Of a stretch of DNA of 40,735 nt, positions 1 through 8,595 are shown piece by piece (within the stretch, counting starts at the first letter, position 1; each line of letters opens with the position of its first letter). A program made the translations under genes and the position numbers. The DNA comes from Fidelibacterota bacterium (GTDB taxonomy: Bacteria > Fidelibacterota > UBA8477 > JABMPR01), in NCBI GenBank assembly GCA_024278595.1, contig JAJRSW010000109.1:1-40735 (forward strand). Direction: 5' to 3'. Below the pieces are notes generated by a model that saw only the letters and a program-made list of their open reading frames with translations, did not search any database and was not told the DNA's origin.

Positions 1-1
1 A

Positions 2-106
2 GAATGGATGACTGGAAAAATGTATCTGGATGTAGACCTGTTGAATGAATCGGAAGAGAATCAGGAGAAAATACCTGAAAAGATACTGGAAACCGTAGAG
101 GCTTAA
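2..106 (+). CDS. C-terminal fragment of an unrecognised protein
   Basis: An open frame runs in from the left edge of the window and stops at TAA 104-106, giving 34 residues. The tail is acidic and rich in Glu and Asn, ending ETVEA. No family can be recognised from so short a piece. The gene is truncated by the window edge, so the real start and length are unknown. It may be just a reading-frame remnant, but uninterrupted reading up to an abrupt stop, followed by about 240 non-coding bases, makes a true gene end more likely. Confidence 0.4.
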   Translation, partial: EWMTGKMYLDVDLLNESEENQEKIPEKILETVEA

Positions 107-277
107 ATCCTTTTTACAGAACTTTTAGGACTTGACCCTAGTCACCTTCTCAGGGACACGAATTCCCTTTACTTCGGCAATCCTATTTGTCTGAAACACA
201 TTTATTTGATTTCAATCCGGATCATGGTCTTGAATAGTTTGTATCCGATAGCTTAACGAATATATTCAATGTTTCAT

Positions 278-300
278 GTCGGATTTTGATCCGGCGTTTT
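278..300 (+). terminator. weak hairpin plus T-run in the 238-base gap before nrnA
   Basis: GTCGGAT (278-284) pairs with ATCCGGC (289-295) across a TTTG loop, with one T-G wobble. GTTTT follows. It could end transcription of the upstream gene. However, a TATATT box at 261-266 just upstream could be a -10 element (its -35 partner is poor), in which case the hairpin would lie in the nrnA leader. The rest of 107-344 shows nothing else that can be supported. Confidence 0.25.
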
Positions 301-344
301 GGAAATAGTAAAGTGCTAAACTGCCTAAGGGAAGTTTTACATAT

Positions 345-1376
345 ATGGATCAAAATAATGTTGGTGTAAAACGAGGTTGGGATACCTTAAAAACGATTCT
401 CCATGAACACGAATCGTTTGTCTTTTCTACCCATTCTGAGCCTGATGCCGATGGGGTAGGTTCCGAACTTGGTCTGGCCAGATACCTGAGATCAATCGGT
501 AAAAAGGTTCATATCCTGAACCCCTCGCCATTAAGGTTAAACCTCAATTTCTTGCCAGATAAATCTGAGATTCAGGTATACAATCCGGATCTGCATGTTC
601 AGGTCTTGGAGCAGGCCGAAGTCTTTATCGCATTTGACATTGGAAACTTCGATCGACTCGACAGGCTCTGTCCAGATCTAGAAACTACTGACATTATCAA
701 AATTAGCATCGATCACCATCCTGGAGATAAATCGCAGTTCGACCATCGATTTGATTATCCCTCGGCCAGCTCTACCGGGGTCTTGGTCGCTGACCTCATC
801 GGTGAGCTTGACGCAGCGTATCTGGAACAGATCCAGATTGCCGAACCGCTATATGCAGCCATCATGAGCGACACTGGAAATTTTCGCTATAACAACACCG
901 ATCCCGAAACCTTTTATACCGCTGGTCGCTTAGTCGCCGCTGGGGTAAAACCGTATGACCTGTATGTCAAGATCTATGAAGATCTGAATACACCCGGACG
1001 TTTGCTCGTTCTACAGCGCCTGCTAAGTGAACTTCACTATGATTGTGATGGACGATTGGCCTGGTCGCTGATCAATTTTGATGAGCTGCGCAACCTGGGG
1101 GCGACCACAGATGACCTGCATTCACTTTCAGATTTCATTCGATCAATCAAAGGGGTTGAGATCGGCGTATCTTTCACTAAAATGGATTCCCAACCTACTG
1201 ATGTAAGCTTTCGTTCGAAGGGTCAGATTCCCATCAATACGGTTGCCCGTCAATTTAATGGAGGTGGTCACGCTTTTGCGGCTGGCTGCCGGGTAGATGA
1301 CAGCCTGGAGGCTTCCGGAAAAGCCGTGATCGAAGCATGTCGTCTGGTTATTCAGGAATGGGATAACAATGCCTGA
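345..1376 (+). CDS. nrnA: DHH-family nanoRNase / pAp phosphatase NrnA
   Basis: This is a 343-residue DHH-DHHA1 phosphoesterase, the usual length for NrnA. It degrades very short RNAs to mononucleotides and can dephosphorylate 3'-phosphoadenosine 5'-phosphate in the cytoplasm. Visible metal-binding motifs are DPDADGVGS-like DADG near residues 34-37, Asp98 in AFDIG and the family-naming DHH at 123-125. The C-terminal DHHA1 domain carries FNGGGHAFAAG near residue 310. GGGAAG upstream of the ATG serves as ribosome binding site. The gene overlaps ispH by 8 bases, so the two are probably translationally coupled. The family assignment is firm; the split between nanoRNase and pAp activity is inferred from the family. 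Confidence 0.93.
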   Translation: MDQNNVGVKRGWDTLKTILHEHESFVFSTHSEPDADGVGSELGLARYLRSIGKKVHILNPSPLRLNLNFLPDKSEIQVYNPDLHVQVLEQAEVFIAFDIGNFDRLDRLCPDLETTDIIKISIDHHPGDKSQFDHRFDYPSASSTGVLVADLIGELDAAYLEQIQIAEPLYAAIMSDTGNFRYNNTDPETFYTAGRLVAAGVKPYDLYVKIYEDLNTPGRLLVLQRLLSELHYDCDGRLAWSLINFDELRNLGATTDDLHSLSDFIRSIKGVEIGVSFTKMDSQPTDVSFRSKGQIPINTVARQFNGGGHAFAAGCRVDDSLEASGKAVIEACRLVIQEWDNNA

Positions 1377-2226
1377 TATGCTCAAGGTCAGAGTTGCCAG
1401 GGATGCTGGTTTTTGTTTTGGGGTCCGGGATGCCATTGAGAAGGCTCGGGAAACAGCAGGCATCCATGGCAAGGTTTATATGTTAGGCGATATCGTTCAC
1501 AATGAGCGGGTGGTCGCCAAACTGGAACAAGAAAATATTGAGGTGGTTGAATCACTGGACGATGTAAAAGATGCACCGATCCTTTTCAGAGCTCATGGAA
1601 CCATTCCTGAAGTTTGGGAAGCTGCCTCTGCCCGGGGTCTGGAAGTGATTGACGCAACTTGTCCGCTGGTGCATGAGATCCACACTGAGATCAAGAAACT
1701 CCACGCTGAAGAGCGTAAGTTATTTATCATTGGTGATCATGGGCATGATGAGGTGGTCGCCATTCAAGCCCAGGTTCCGGATGCTGTGGTCATTGCCTCT
1801 GTAAAAGAAGCCCAGGCCATCCCCAGATTTAAAAAAGCCGGAATTGTATCACAATCCACCCAGATGATCGAAAACGTACAGGAAATAATCGGCATCCTTT
1901 CCATGAAAATATTTGATCTGCGCTTTATAAACACGGTTTGCTTTCCTACTCGCAGGAATCAAGGTCAGATCAAGGAACTGGCGCCTATCTCAGATGTCAT
2001 GATCATTGTAGGTTCATTCACCAGCGCCAATACCAAACGCCTGCTTGAGGTTTCGCTTTCCATGAATCCCAATTCATACATGGTGGAGCAGGTGGAAGAT
2101 ATTGATATGAGTTGGTTTGATGCGGTCAATTCGGTGGGTGTATCCGCAGGTGCTTCATCTCCAGATGATCTTATTAAAGAAGTTGTAGAACATTTGAAAA
2201 ACTTACACGTGCAAGCACGTGTGTAA
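1369..2226 (+). CDS. ispH: 4-hydroxy-3-methylbut-2-enyl diphosphate reductase IspH
   Basis: A 285-residue protein. IspH (LytB) performs the last step of the MEP isoprenoid pathway, reducing HMBPP to IPP and DMAPP with a [4Fe-4S] cluster. The three cluster cysteines are Cys16 (AGFCFGV), Cys98 (DATCPLVH) and Cys191 (NTVC). Substrate-binding motifs LGDIVHN, RAHGT, a GDHGHDEV segment with the likely proton-relay Glu128, SQST and SAGASSPDD are all in order. The start at 1369 overlaps the end of nrnA; an ATG three codons later is an alternative. A strong palindromic hairpin covers the stop codon. dxs, the first enzyme of the same pathway, lies 1.5 kb downstream. Confidence 0.96.
   Translation: MPDMLKVRVARDAGFCFGVRDAIEKARETAGIHGKVYMLGDIVHNERVVAKLEQENIEVVESLDDVKDAPILFRAHGTIPEVWEAASARGLEVIDATCPLVHEIHTEIKKLHAEERKLFIIGDHGHDEVVAIQAQVPDAVVIASVKEAQAIPRFKKAGIVSQSTQMIENVQEIIGILSMKIFDLRFINTVCFPTRRNQGQIKELAPISDVMIIVGSFTSANTKRLLEVSLSMNPNSYMVEQVEDIDMSWFDAVNSVGVSAGASSPDDLIKEVVEHLKNLHVQARV
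2205..2222 (+). other. perfect hairpin overlapping the end of ispH
   Basis: ACACGTGC (2205-2212) and GCACGTGT (2215-2222) form an 8-bp perfect stem around AA, ending just before the ispH TAA at 2224-2226. No T-run follows, so it does not look like a standard intrinsic terminator. It could slow or process the mRNA between ispH and pdxS, or it could be a coincidence of codon choice. Confidence 0.4.
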
Positions 2227-2258
2227 ATATTGTTATTTAGTTTTGGAGATCTTAAATA

Positions 2259-3140
2259 ATGACAAAAGATTTATTTGAAGTTAAAACCGGATTAGCAGAA
2301 ATGCTAAAGGGTGGGGTGATCATGGATGTGACCACACCTAAAGAGGCAGAAATCGCAGAAAAAGCCGGAGCTGTCTCAGTCATGGCCCTTGAGCGCATCC
2401 CTGCTGATATTCGAAGAGATGGCGGTATTGCCCGGGCTTCTGACCCTCAAATGATCAAAGAGATCCAGCAGGCGGTCTCAATACCGGTCATGGCCAAATG
2501 TCGTATCGGTCACTTTGCTGAGGCGCAGATTCTGGAAGCACTGGAAGTGGACTATATTGATGAAAGTGAAGTACTAACACCTGCCGACGAGTCAAACCAC
2601 ATCTGGAAACATGATTTTAAAACGCCCTTTGTGTGTGGTGCCACAAATCTTGCAGAAGCTTTGAGAAGAATTGGCGAGGGTGCCGCTCTGATCCGAACCA
2701 AGGGTGAACCCGGTACTGGAAACATCGTTGAAGCCGTACGTCATATGCGTACTATCAATACAGAAATGGCCAGATTGTCAACCTTAAGAGACGATGAGCT
2801 TATGGCTGTGGCCAAAGAGATGGGTGCCCCATTCCACCTGGTGGCTCAAGTTGCAGCAACCGGCGAGCTTCCTGTTCCGAATTTTTCGGCAGGTGGGATC
2901 GCCACTCCGGCCGATGCCTCGTTGATGATGCAGTTGGGTGCTGAGACCATCTTCGTTGGCTCGGGCATCTTTAAATCTGAGGACCCAGGTGCCATGGCGA
3001 AAGCCATGGTTCAAGCGGCCACATTTTATGATAATCCTGAGAAACTGGCTGAGATCTCAGCAGGACTTGGATCTGCCATGCGGGGTTTGGATATGAATGA
3101 AATAGCTCCTGAAGCACGGATGCAGGATCGCGGCTGGTAG
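2259..3140 (+). CDS. pdxS: pyridoxal 5'-phosphate synthase lyase subunit PdxS
   Basis: A 293-residue (beta/alpha)8-barrel protein of the DXP-independent vitamin B6 route. With PdxT it makes PLP from ribose 5-phosphate, glyceraldehyde 3-phosphate and glutamine-derived ammonia. Asp23 (GGVIMDV) and the Schiff-base lysine Lys80 (MAKCRIGH) are visible, as is the phosphate loop [10 protein letters not shown] that carries the second catalytic lysine. The length matches the family. The gene is followed after 10 bases by pdxT, the standard two-gene operon. TTTTGGAG precedes the ATG as ribosome binding site. Confidence 0.97.
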   Translation: MTKDLFEVKTGLAEMLKGGVIMDVTTPKEAEIAEKAGAVSVMALERIPADIRRDGGIARASDPQMIKEIQQAVSIPVMAKCRIGHFAEAQILEALEVDYIDESEVLTPADESNHIWKHDFKTPFVCGATNLAEALRRIGEGAALIRTKGEPGTGNIVEAVRHMRTINTEMARLSTLRDDELMAVAKEMGAPFHLVAQVAATGELPVPNFSAGGIATPADASLMMQLGAETIFVGSGIFKSEDPGAMAKAMVQAATFYDNPEKLAEISAGLGSAMRGLDMNEIAPEARMQDRGW

Positions 3141-3150
3141 GAATTAAGAT

Positions 3151-3753
3151 TTGTTGACCAGACCAGAATACAATGATCTGACCATTGGGATAGTTGCCTT
3201 GCAAGGTAGCTTTGCCAAACATGCCTATAGTATGGGCCGCCTGGGGATAAAAAGCCGGGCTATCCGCACCGCCGCAGACCTTAAATTGATTGATGCTTTG
3301 ATCCTGCCGGGCGGCGAATCAACCACGATGACCCTGTTGCTGGAAAATGAAAACCTGTGGGAGCCATTGGCTGATGCTTTGGAAATATTACCGGTTTTTG
3401 GAACTTGCGCCGGTGCTATACTACTGGGTAATCAGCTCGAAGATGATCGTGTGCGCTGTTTTAATAAGATCAATTATACTGCTGAACGAAATGCTTACGG
3501 TCGTCAAGTCGAATCTTTTAGTACCGCCCTGGTGGTCCCATATTTATTGGATCAAGATTTCCATGCCATTTTCATCCGTGCACCTAAATTTCGTGATATT
3601 GGTGACGATGTTCAAACCCTGGCAGTTTACGGATCGACCCCAGTCCTGATGAGACAGGGGCAGGTGCTGGCGGCAGCATTTCACCCTGAGTTAACTGAAG
3701 ATTCTGGTATTCATAAATACTTTGTGGATCATATCGTTCTAAAATCGAGGTAA
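3151..3753 (+). CDS. pdxT: pyridoxal 5'-phosphate synthase glutaminase subunit PdxT
   Basis: A 200-residue class I glutamine amidotransferase that releases ammonia from glutamine for PdxS. Motifs are GIVALQGSF at the N terminus, the oxyanion loop PGGESTTM, the nucleophile Cys86 in GTCAGAI and the catalytic His/Glu pair in FHPELTED near the C terminus. The start is a TTG at 3151 with TAGGA upstream; the adjacent TTG at 3154 is equally possible, and no ATG or GTG fits the conserved N terminus. It lies 10 bases after pdxS. Confidence 0.95.
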   Translation: MLTRPEYNDLTIGIVALQGSFAKHAYSMGRLGIKSRAIRTAADLKLIDALILPGGESTTMTLLLENENLWEPLADALEILPVFGTCAGAILLGNQLEDDRVRCFNKINYTAERNAYGRQVESFSTALVVPYLLDQDFHAIFIRAPKFRDIGDDVQTLAVYGSTPVLMRQGQVLAAAFHPELTEDSGIHKYFVDHIVLKSR

Positions 3754-3760
3754 ATTATCC

Positions 3761-5656
3761 ATGTCGGATAAATATAAATTACTAAACACTATTGATTCTC
3801 CCAAAGACCTGAAAGTGCTCTCTGAAGCTAAATTACTTCAGCTCTGTCAGGAGATTCGTGCATATACCATTGAGGTTGTCTCAGAAACTGGTGGTCACCT
3901 GGCACCCACCCTGGGTGTCGTTGAGTTGTCAGTTGCTTTACACAAAGTATTTGATTCTCCCAAAGACAAGATCATCTGGGATGTTGGCCATCAAGCTTAT
4001 GCACATAAGATCATCACCGGACGGAGAGACGCACTTAAGACCATCCGCCAATACGGTGGTATCAGCGGTTTTTGTAAGCCCAATGAAAGTGAGCATGACA
4101 TTTATGGTGCTGGCCATGCTTCGACATCCATATCTGCCGGAGTTGGATTTGCGATTGCCCGTGATCTAAAAGGGGAGAGTCATCAGATCATTTCTGTCAT
4201 CGGTGATGGGGCTCTCACCGGTGGACTTTCGTTTGAGGGTTTGAATAATTTGGGTTCATTGCGAACCAGAATGATGATCATCTTGAACGATAACGAAATG
4301 TCTATCTCACCAAATGTGGGGGCCATGGCTAAATATCTTTCCAAGATCACTACCAATCCGCTCTATAATCGGGTCAGGGAAGAGTTATGGAAGATCACAG
4401 GTAAATTACCCGTAGGCAAAAGCACGATTCGGACTGGAATCAAGAAGATCGAAGAAAGTTTGAAGAATCTGCTGGTTCCGGGTGTCATCTTTGACGAAAT
4501 GGGCATTCGCTATTTTGGACCCATTGATGGGAATGATCTCCCCCTGATGATTGAGACTCTGGAGAATATAAAAGATATCAATACCCCAATCATCCTGCAC
4601 ATTATCACCAAAAAAGGATTGGGCTTTACTGAAGCAGAGGAAAATCCCTCAAAATTCCACGGAATTGGTCCTGCGGCAAAACCAGGCGATGAAACGACCA
4701 GGAAAGTTGTACCGCCCTTTTTGAATATTTTTGGTGAAGAGTTGACCAAGCTGGCCACGAAGGATAAGCGGATCGTAGCTGTCACAGCTGCCATGCGTGA
4801 TGGAACCGGTCTTTCCGGGTTTTCCGAAAAGCATCCGGACAGGTTTTATGATGTGGGAATCGCTGAAGGGCATGCAGTCACCTTTGCCGGGGCCTTGGCT
4901 TCCCGGGGTCTGCGACCTTTCGTGGCGATCTATTCAACCTTTCTCCAGCGTGCCTATGATATGTTGGTTCATGATATCGCCGTGCAAAAACTACCGGTTA
5001 TTTTTATGCTGGACCGAGCAGGTCTGGTGGGTGAAGATGGTCCGACCCACCATGGTGTCTTTGACCTTGCTTATCTTTCCAGTATCCCTGGTGTGGTTGT
5101 AGCATCCCCAAGAAATGGGGAGGAATTACGTCACCTCATGCAGACAGCTCTCAACTATACCGATGGTCCATTTTTTATTCGTTACCCCAAAGCTTCGGCT
5201 GAGAAGAACCGTAAAACGATCAAAAGCAAAGCTCTGGAGATCGGGAAATGGGAGACGCTGGCGGAGGGGCAGAATGTCGCCATTCTTGCTGTTGGATCCA
5301 TGAATGGGATTGCTGATAAAGCGGCTGCCATAATAGGATCTGAGGGCCTTAAAGCCACCCGAATCGATGCCAAGTTTGTGAAACCCTATGATGCGCAAAG
5401 GCTCAAGCAGATTTTGACAACTCACAGCAATGTTTTTATGGTGGAAGAGAATAATTATCCTGGAAGTCTCGCCCAGACCATCCAGGCAGTATCTGCGTCC
5501 CTGGCAGATTCAGCTTGCGTATATGCCCACACTTTGCCGGATGAATTTGTCACACATGGGTCAAGATCACAGCTACTTGCGGAAGTGAAATTGACACCTG
5601 AAGAAATTGCAGCATCCATTCTCAGGGTGCTGGCAAAAGAGACTGGAGTGGAGTAA
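3761..5656 (+). CDS. dxs: 1-deoxy-D-xylulose-5-phosphate synthase
   Basis: A 631-residue thiamine-diphosphate enzyme that condenses pyruvate and glyceraldehyde 3-phosphate to DXP, the entry step of the MEP pathway. The TPP motif GDGALTGG leading to NDNEMSIS, the GHASTSIS segment and the transketolase-type central motif DRAGLVGEDGPTHHG are present. The length is normal. It follows pdxT by 7 bases and precedes the mutase gene by 3, so it is inside an operon. PLP in this organism is made by PdxST, so DXP here is probably used for isoprenoids (with ispH upstream) and thiamine rather than for vitamin B6. Confidence 0.97.
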   Translation: MSDKYKLLNTIDSPKDLKVLSEAKLLQLCQEIRAYTIEVVSETGGHLAPTLGVVELSVALHKVFDSPKDKIIWDVGHQAYAHKIITGRRDALKTIRQYGGISGFCKPNESEHDIYGAGHASTSISAGVGFAIARDLKGESHQIISVIGDGALTGGLSFEGLNNLGSLRTRMMIILNDNEMSISPNVGAMAKYLSKITTNPLYNRVREELWKITGKLPVGKSTIRTGIKKIEESLKNLLVPGVIFDEMGIRYFGPIDGNDLPLMIETLENIKDINTPIILHIITKKGLGFTEAEENPSKFHGIGPAAKPGDETTRKVVPPFLNIFGEELTKLATKDKRIVAVTAAMRDGTGLSGFSEKHPDRFYDVGIAEGHAVTFAGALASRGLRPFVAIYSTFLQRAYDMLVHDIAVQKLPVIFMLDRAGLVGEDGPTHHGVFDLAYLSSIPGVVVASPRNGEELRHLMQTALNYTDGPFFIRYPKASAEKNRKTIKSKALEIGKWETLAEGQNVAILAVGSMNGIADKAAAIIGSEGLKATRIDAKFVKPYDAQRLKQILTTHSNVFMVEENNYPGSLAQTIQAVSASLADSACVYAHTLPDEFVTHGSRSQLLAEVKLTPEEIAASILRVLAKETGVE

Positions 5657-5659
5657 AAT

Positions 5660-7321
5660 ATGTCGAAACATTCTTATTCAGAAAGTCTCAAACGCTGGCA
5701 GGAAAAAGTGGCAAAAGCTGATAACAGAGAATATGATTATACTACTATTTCCGGTCTTAAAAATGACCTGATGTACCTGCCAGAGGGCGATGAACTTGAC
5801 CATGAACAATATATGGAAAAGCTGGGATTTCCCGGTGAATATCCGTTTACCAGGGGAGTTCACCCCAATATGTATCGCGGACGGTTATGGACCATGCGAC
5901 AGTTTGCCGGATTTGGTACCCCTGCGGATACAAATAGACGCTTTAAATTTCTGCTGGAGCAAGGCCAGACCGGTCTGAGCACGGCATTTGATATGCCCAC
6001 GCTTATGGGCTACGATTCAGATCATGCTTTATCTTTGGGAGAAGTTGGGCACTGCGGAGTTTCCATAAACTCCATCGATGATATGCTGACCTTGTTCGAT
6101 GGGATTCCCCTGGATCAGGTGTCTACATCCATGACCATTAACGGCCCGGCTATTATTTTACTGGCAATGTACGTGGTGGTGGGTGAACGTCAGGGGGTCT
6201 CATCAGAAAAATTAAGAGGTACTTTACAGAACGATATTTTGAAGGAATATATTGCTCAGAAAGAGTTCATCTTTCCACCTGAACAATCCATGCATATCAT
6301 TACTGACATGATCGAGTGGTGTACTGAATATATGCCTGCGTACAACACGATCTCCATTTCAGGATATCATATCCGTGAGGCTGGATCAACCGCTGCGCAA
6401 GAGCTGGCCTTTACCCTGGCTGATGGTTTTGCCTATGTAGAAGCAGCCATGGAACGGGGTCTTGATGTAGATAAATTCGCTCGTCGATTGAGTTTTTTCT
6501 TTAATTCCCATATTGATTTCTTTGAAGAGATCGGAAAATTCCGGGCTGCGCGACGGATCTATGCCAAACGGATGAAAGAAAAATACGGTGCCAAGGACCC
6601 ACGCTCCTGGATGTTAAGATTTCATACTCAAACTGCTGGTCACAGCCTTACTGCCCCTCAACCAGAAAATAATATTGTCAGAACCGCTTACGAAGCACTG
6701 GCCGGCGTTTTGGGCGGAACCCAGTCACTGCACACCAATTCCATGGATGAAGTTCTGGCATTGCCCACCGAGAAAAGTGTTGAAATTGCCTTGCGGACTC
6801 AACAGGTGATCGCCTATGAGACAGGTGTGGGGTCAACAATTGATCCCCTGGCTGGTTCGTATTATGTTGAGGCCATGACCGATAAGATGGAAGCAGAAGC
6901 AGAAAAATATTTTGATATCATCGACGAGTATGGTGGCGTGGTGCCGGCCATTGAGGCCGGTTACTTTCAGCGCGAGATTGGGAAGGCCGCCTATGATGTT
7001 GCCCGCAAGTATGATAGTAAGCAAAGGTTGATCGTCGGGGTTAATGCTTTCATACGTGAAAATGAAACAATGGATATACCGGTATTGAAGATAGATCACC
7101 AGGTTGAGCTGGATCAGGTATCAAAGGTGCAGAAATTGCGTAAATCCAGAAATGCCACTGAAACTGACCAGGCACTTCGAGACCTTACCCAGGCCTGTGA
7201 AAGCGGTGAGAATATCATGCCGCCCTTACTGGAAGCAGTGCGCAAATCCGCCACTCTGGGTGAGATGGTCCAGGCTATGAGACAGGTTTATGGAACATAC
7301 ATCGAAACGCCTGTCTTCTAA
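5660..7321 (+). CDS. B12-dependent acyl-CoA mutase large subunit, isobutyryl-CoA mutase-like
   Basis: A 553-residue catalytic-domain subunit of the methylmalonyl-CoA mutase family. It lacks the C-terminal cobalamin-binding domain, so it needs a separate small subunit, which is not in this window. Family motifs are [11 protein letters not shown], the [11 protein letters not shown] segment, YDSDH and SISGYH with the catalytic His237. Methylmalonyl-CoA mutase holds the substrate carboxylate with Tyr89 and Arg207 (P. shermanii numbering). The equivalent positions here, with the same 118-residue spacing, are Phe82 (RQFAGFG) and Gln200 (YIAQKEFIF), the pair known from isobutyryl-CoA mutase. The likely reaction is therefore isobutyryl-CoA to n-butyryl-CoA or a related non-carboxylated acyl-CoA. 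Family certain, substrate inferred. Confidence 0.85.
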   Translation: MSKHSYSESLKRWQEKVAKADNREYDYTTISGLKNDLMYLPEGDELDHEQYMEKLGFPGEYPFTRGVHPNMYRGRLWTMRQFAGFGTPADTNRRFKFLLEQGQTGLSTAFDMPTLMGYDSDHALSLGEVGHCGVSINSIDDMLTLFDGIPLDQVSTSMTINGPAIILLAMYVVVGERQGVSSEKLRGTLQNDILKEYIAQKEFIFPPEQSMHIITDMIEWCTEYMPAYNTISISGYHIREAGSTAAQELAFTLADGFAYVEAAMERGLDVDKFARRLSFFFNSHIDFFEEIGKFRAARRIYAKRMKEKYGAKDPRSWMLRFHTQTAGHSLTAPQPENNIVRTAYEALAGVLGGTQSLHTNSMDEVLALPTEKSVEIALRTQQVIAYETGVGSTIDPLAGSYYVEAMTDKMEAEAEKYFDIIDEYGGVVPAIEAGYFQREIGKAAYDVARKYDSKQRLIVGVNAFIRENETMDIPVLKIDHQVELDQVSKVQKLRKSRNATETDQALRDLTQACESGENIMPPLLEAVRKSATLGEMVQAMRQVYGTYIETPVF

Positions 7322-7342
7322 GAACCCAGGTCCTGATAATTG

Positions 7343-8137
7343 ATGATCGATATTCATAATCACATGCTACCCGCAGTAGATGATGGTGCTAAAAATGATA
7401 TTGTGGCACTATCTATGCTTAAGGAAGCGGTGAAGCAGGGAGTGCAGCACCTGGTGCTCACCCCGCATCTGTATGAAGCGGATATCATCAAAAGTACCGC
7501 TGATTGGAAAGCAAAAGTGGGGATCGGGAGTCAGGCCATATTTGCCATGGTAACAGAACATCAACTACCCCTCGAGATATCCATCGCTGCTGAAGTACGG
7601 TATCAGGACACACTGCCCATTATTCTGGATGAATTGGAAGTGCTTATCGGCGGTAAATATCTTTTACTTGAATTTTCTTTTCATTCCGTACCCAACAATC
7701 TGGAACGGATCATATACGACATCACCCGCCGGGGCATTATCCCAATTATTGCTCACCCGGAGCGCATCAAACCCTGGCAGCGTGACTACCTGGAATTGGA
7801 ACAATTTATCAATCTGGGCTGTCCACTACAGATCGATATCGGCTCATTTTTGGGAACTCTGGGGCCCAATTCTCAAAAAATGGCCAACTTTTTATTTGAA
7901 AGAGATGCCGTTCATCTTGTCGGTAGTGACAGCCACAATCTGGAATCAAGGCCACTTTATGCAAAACCGGGATATGATTGGCTCACAGAACACTATGGTC
8001 ATGAGTATGCGGATTTGTTATTAAAGGACAACCCCGCAAGAATTTTAAAAGGTGAGTCCGTGAATGTTTATCCGGCTGACCTGACGCCACCTCGGTCATC
8101 TTGGGGCGTCAAATTACTGAATATGTTTAAATCATAA
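7343..8137 (+). CDS. cpsB: PHP-domain tyrosine-protein phosphatase, CpsB/YwqE family
   Basis: A 264-residue metal-dependent phosphatase of the PHP superfamily. Members dephosphorylate BY-kinases that control capsule and exopolysaccharide export. The N-terminal metal motif DIHNHMLPAVDDG, TPHLYE, IIAHPER and GSDSHN near the C terminus are present in family order. The ATG at 7343 is preferred; a TTG directly before it at 7340 would add one residue. No kinase or polysaccharide cluster is adjacent, although an SLBB-domain gene lies 19 kb away. The role in polysaccharide control is inferred from the family. Confidence 0.85.
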   Translation: MIDIHNHMLPAVDDGAKNDIVALSMLKEAVKQGVQHLVLTPHLYEADIIKSTADWKAKVGIGSQAIFAMVTEHQLPLEISIAAEVRYQDTLPIILDELEVLIGGKYLLLEFSFHSVPNNLERIIYDITRRGIIPIIAHPERIKPWQRDYLELEQFINLGCPLQIDIGSFLGTLGPNSQKMANFLFERDAVHLVGSDSHNLESRPLYAKPGYDWLTEHYGHEYADLLLKDNPARILKGESVNVYPADLTPPRSSWGVKLLNMFKS

Positions 8138-8155
8138 ATAAATAGGAGCTTTCCT

Positions 8156-8572
8156 TTGAAGAATAAAATGAAATTTGTTATCGGCAGTGTGGTCATCGTT
8201 TTGGCTGTGATCGTACTGGCAGTTCAAGGCCTTCAAGAGGATGCAACCATGTCTTACTCAAAGAGCGTGAGTGAAGTGCAACTTTTGGGAAACCGGGCGA
8301 AATCACTTTCTCTGAAAGTCAATGGTCAGCTCAAAAAAGGCAGCATAATTCGGAATAATCTGGATCTGGATTTTATAATCACTGAAGGGGAATCTGAACT
8401 ACAGATCCATTACATTGGTAAGGATCCAATTCCGGATACCTTTAATAATGAAATGGACGCTGAAGTTGTTGTGTCTGGAAGACTCGCCGACAATGGGGTC
8501 TTCAATGCTGAACGTATTCAAGCAAAATGTGCCTCTAAATATGAAGCGGATTATTCATCCGCTGCAAATTAA
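8156..8572 (+). CDS. ccmE: cytochrome c maturation haem chaperone CcmE, Cys variant
   Basis: A 138-residue protein with one N-terminal membrane anchor (about residues 7-25) and a periplasmic OB-fold domain. CcmE carries haem covalently from CcmC to CcmF. Classical CcmE binds haem through His in HxxxY. Here the position holds Cys125 with Tyr129 (CASKY), the CxxxY form known from archaea and sulfate-reducing bacteria (System I*). The start is TTG at 8156, supported by AGGAG eight bases upstream. An ATG at 8168 has no such site and would cut the basic N-terminal end before the membrane helix. It is followed by ccmF after 23 bases. Confidence 0.9.
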   Translation: MKNKMKFVIGSVVIVLAVIVLAVQGLQEDATMSYSKSVSEVQLLGNRAKSLSLKVNGQLKKGSIIRNNLDLDFIITEGESELQIHYIGKDPIPDTFNNEMDAEVVVSGRLADNGVFNAERIQAKCASKYEADYSSAAN

Positions 8573-8595
8573 AGCTTAAGGATTGAGTTAATTTT

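Noticed and set aside
5660..7321. Plain methylmalonyl-CoA mutase
   Set aside because: The carboxylate-binding Tyr and Arg are replaced by Phe82 and Gln200.
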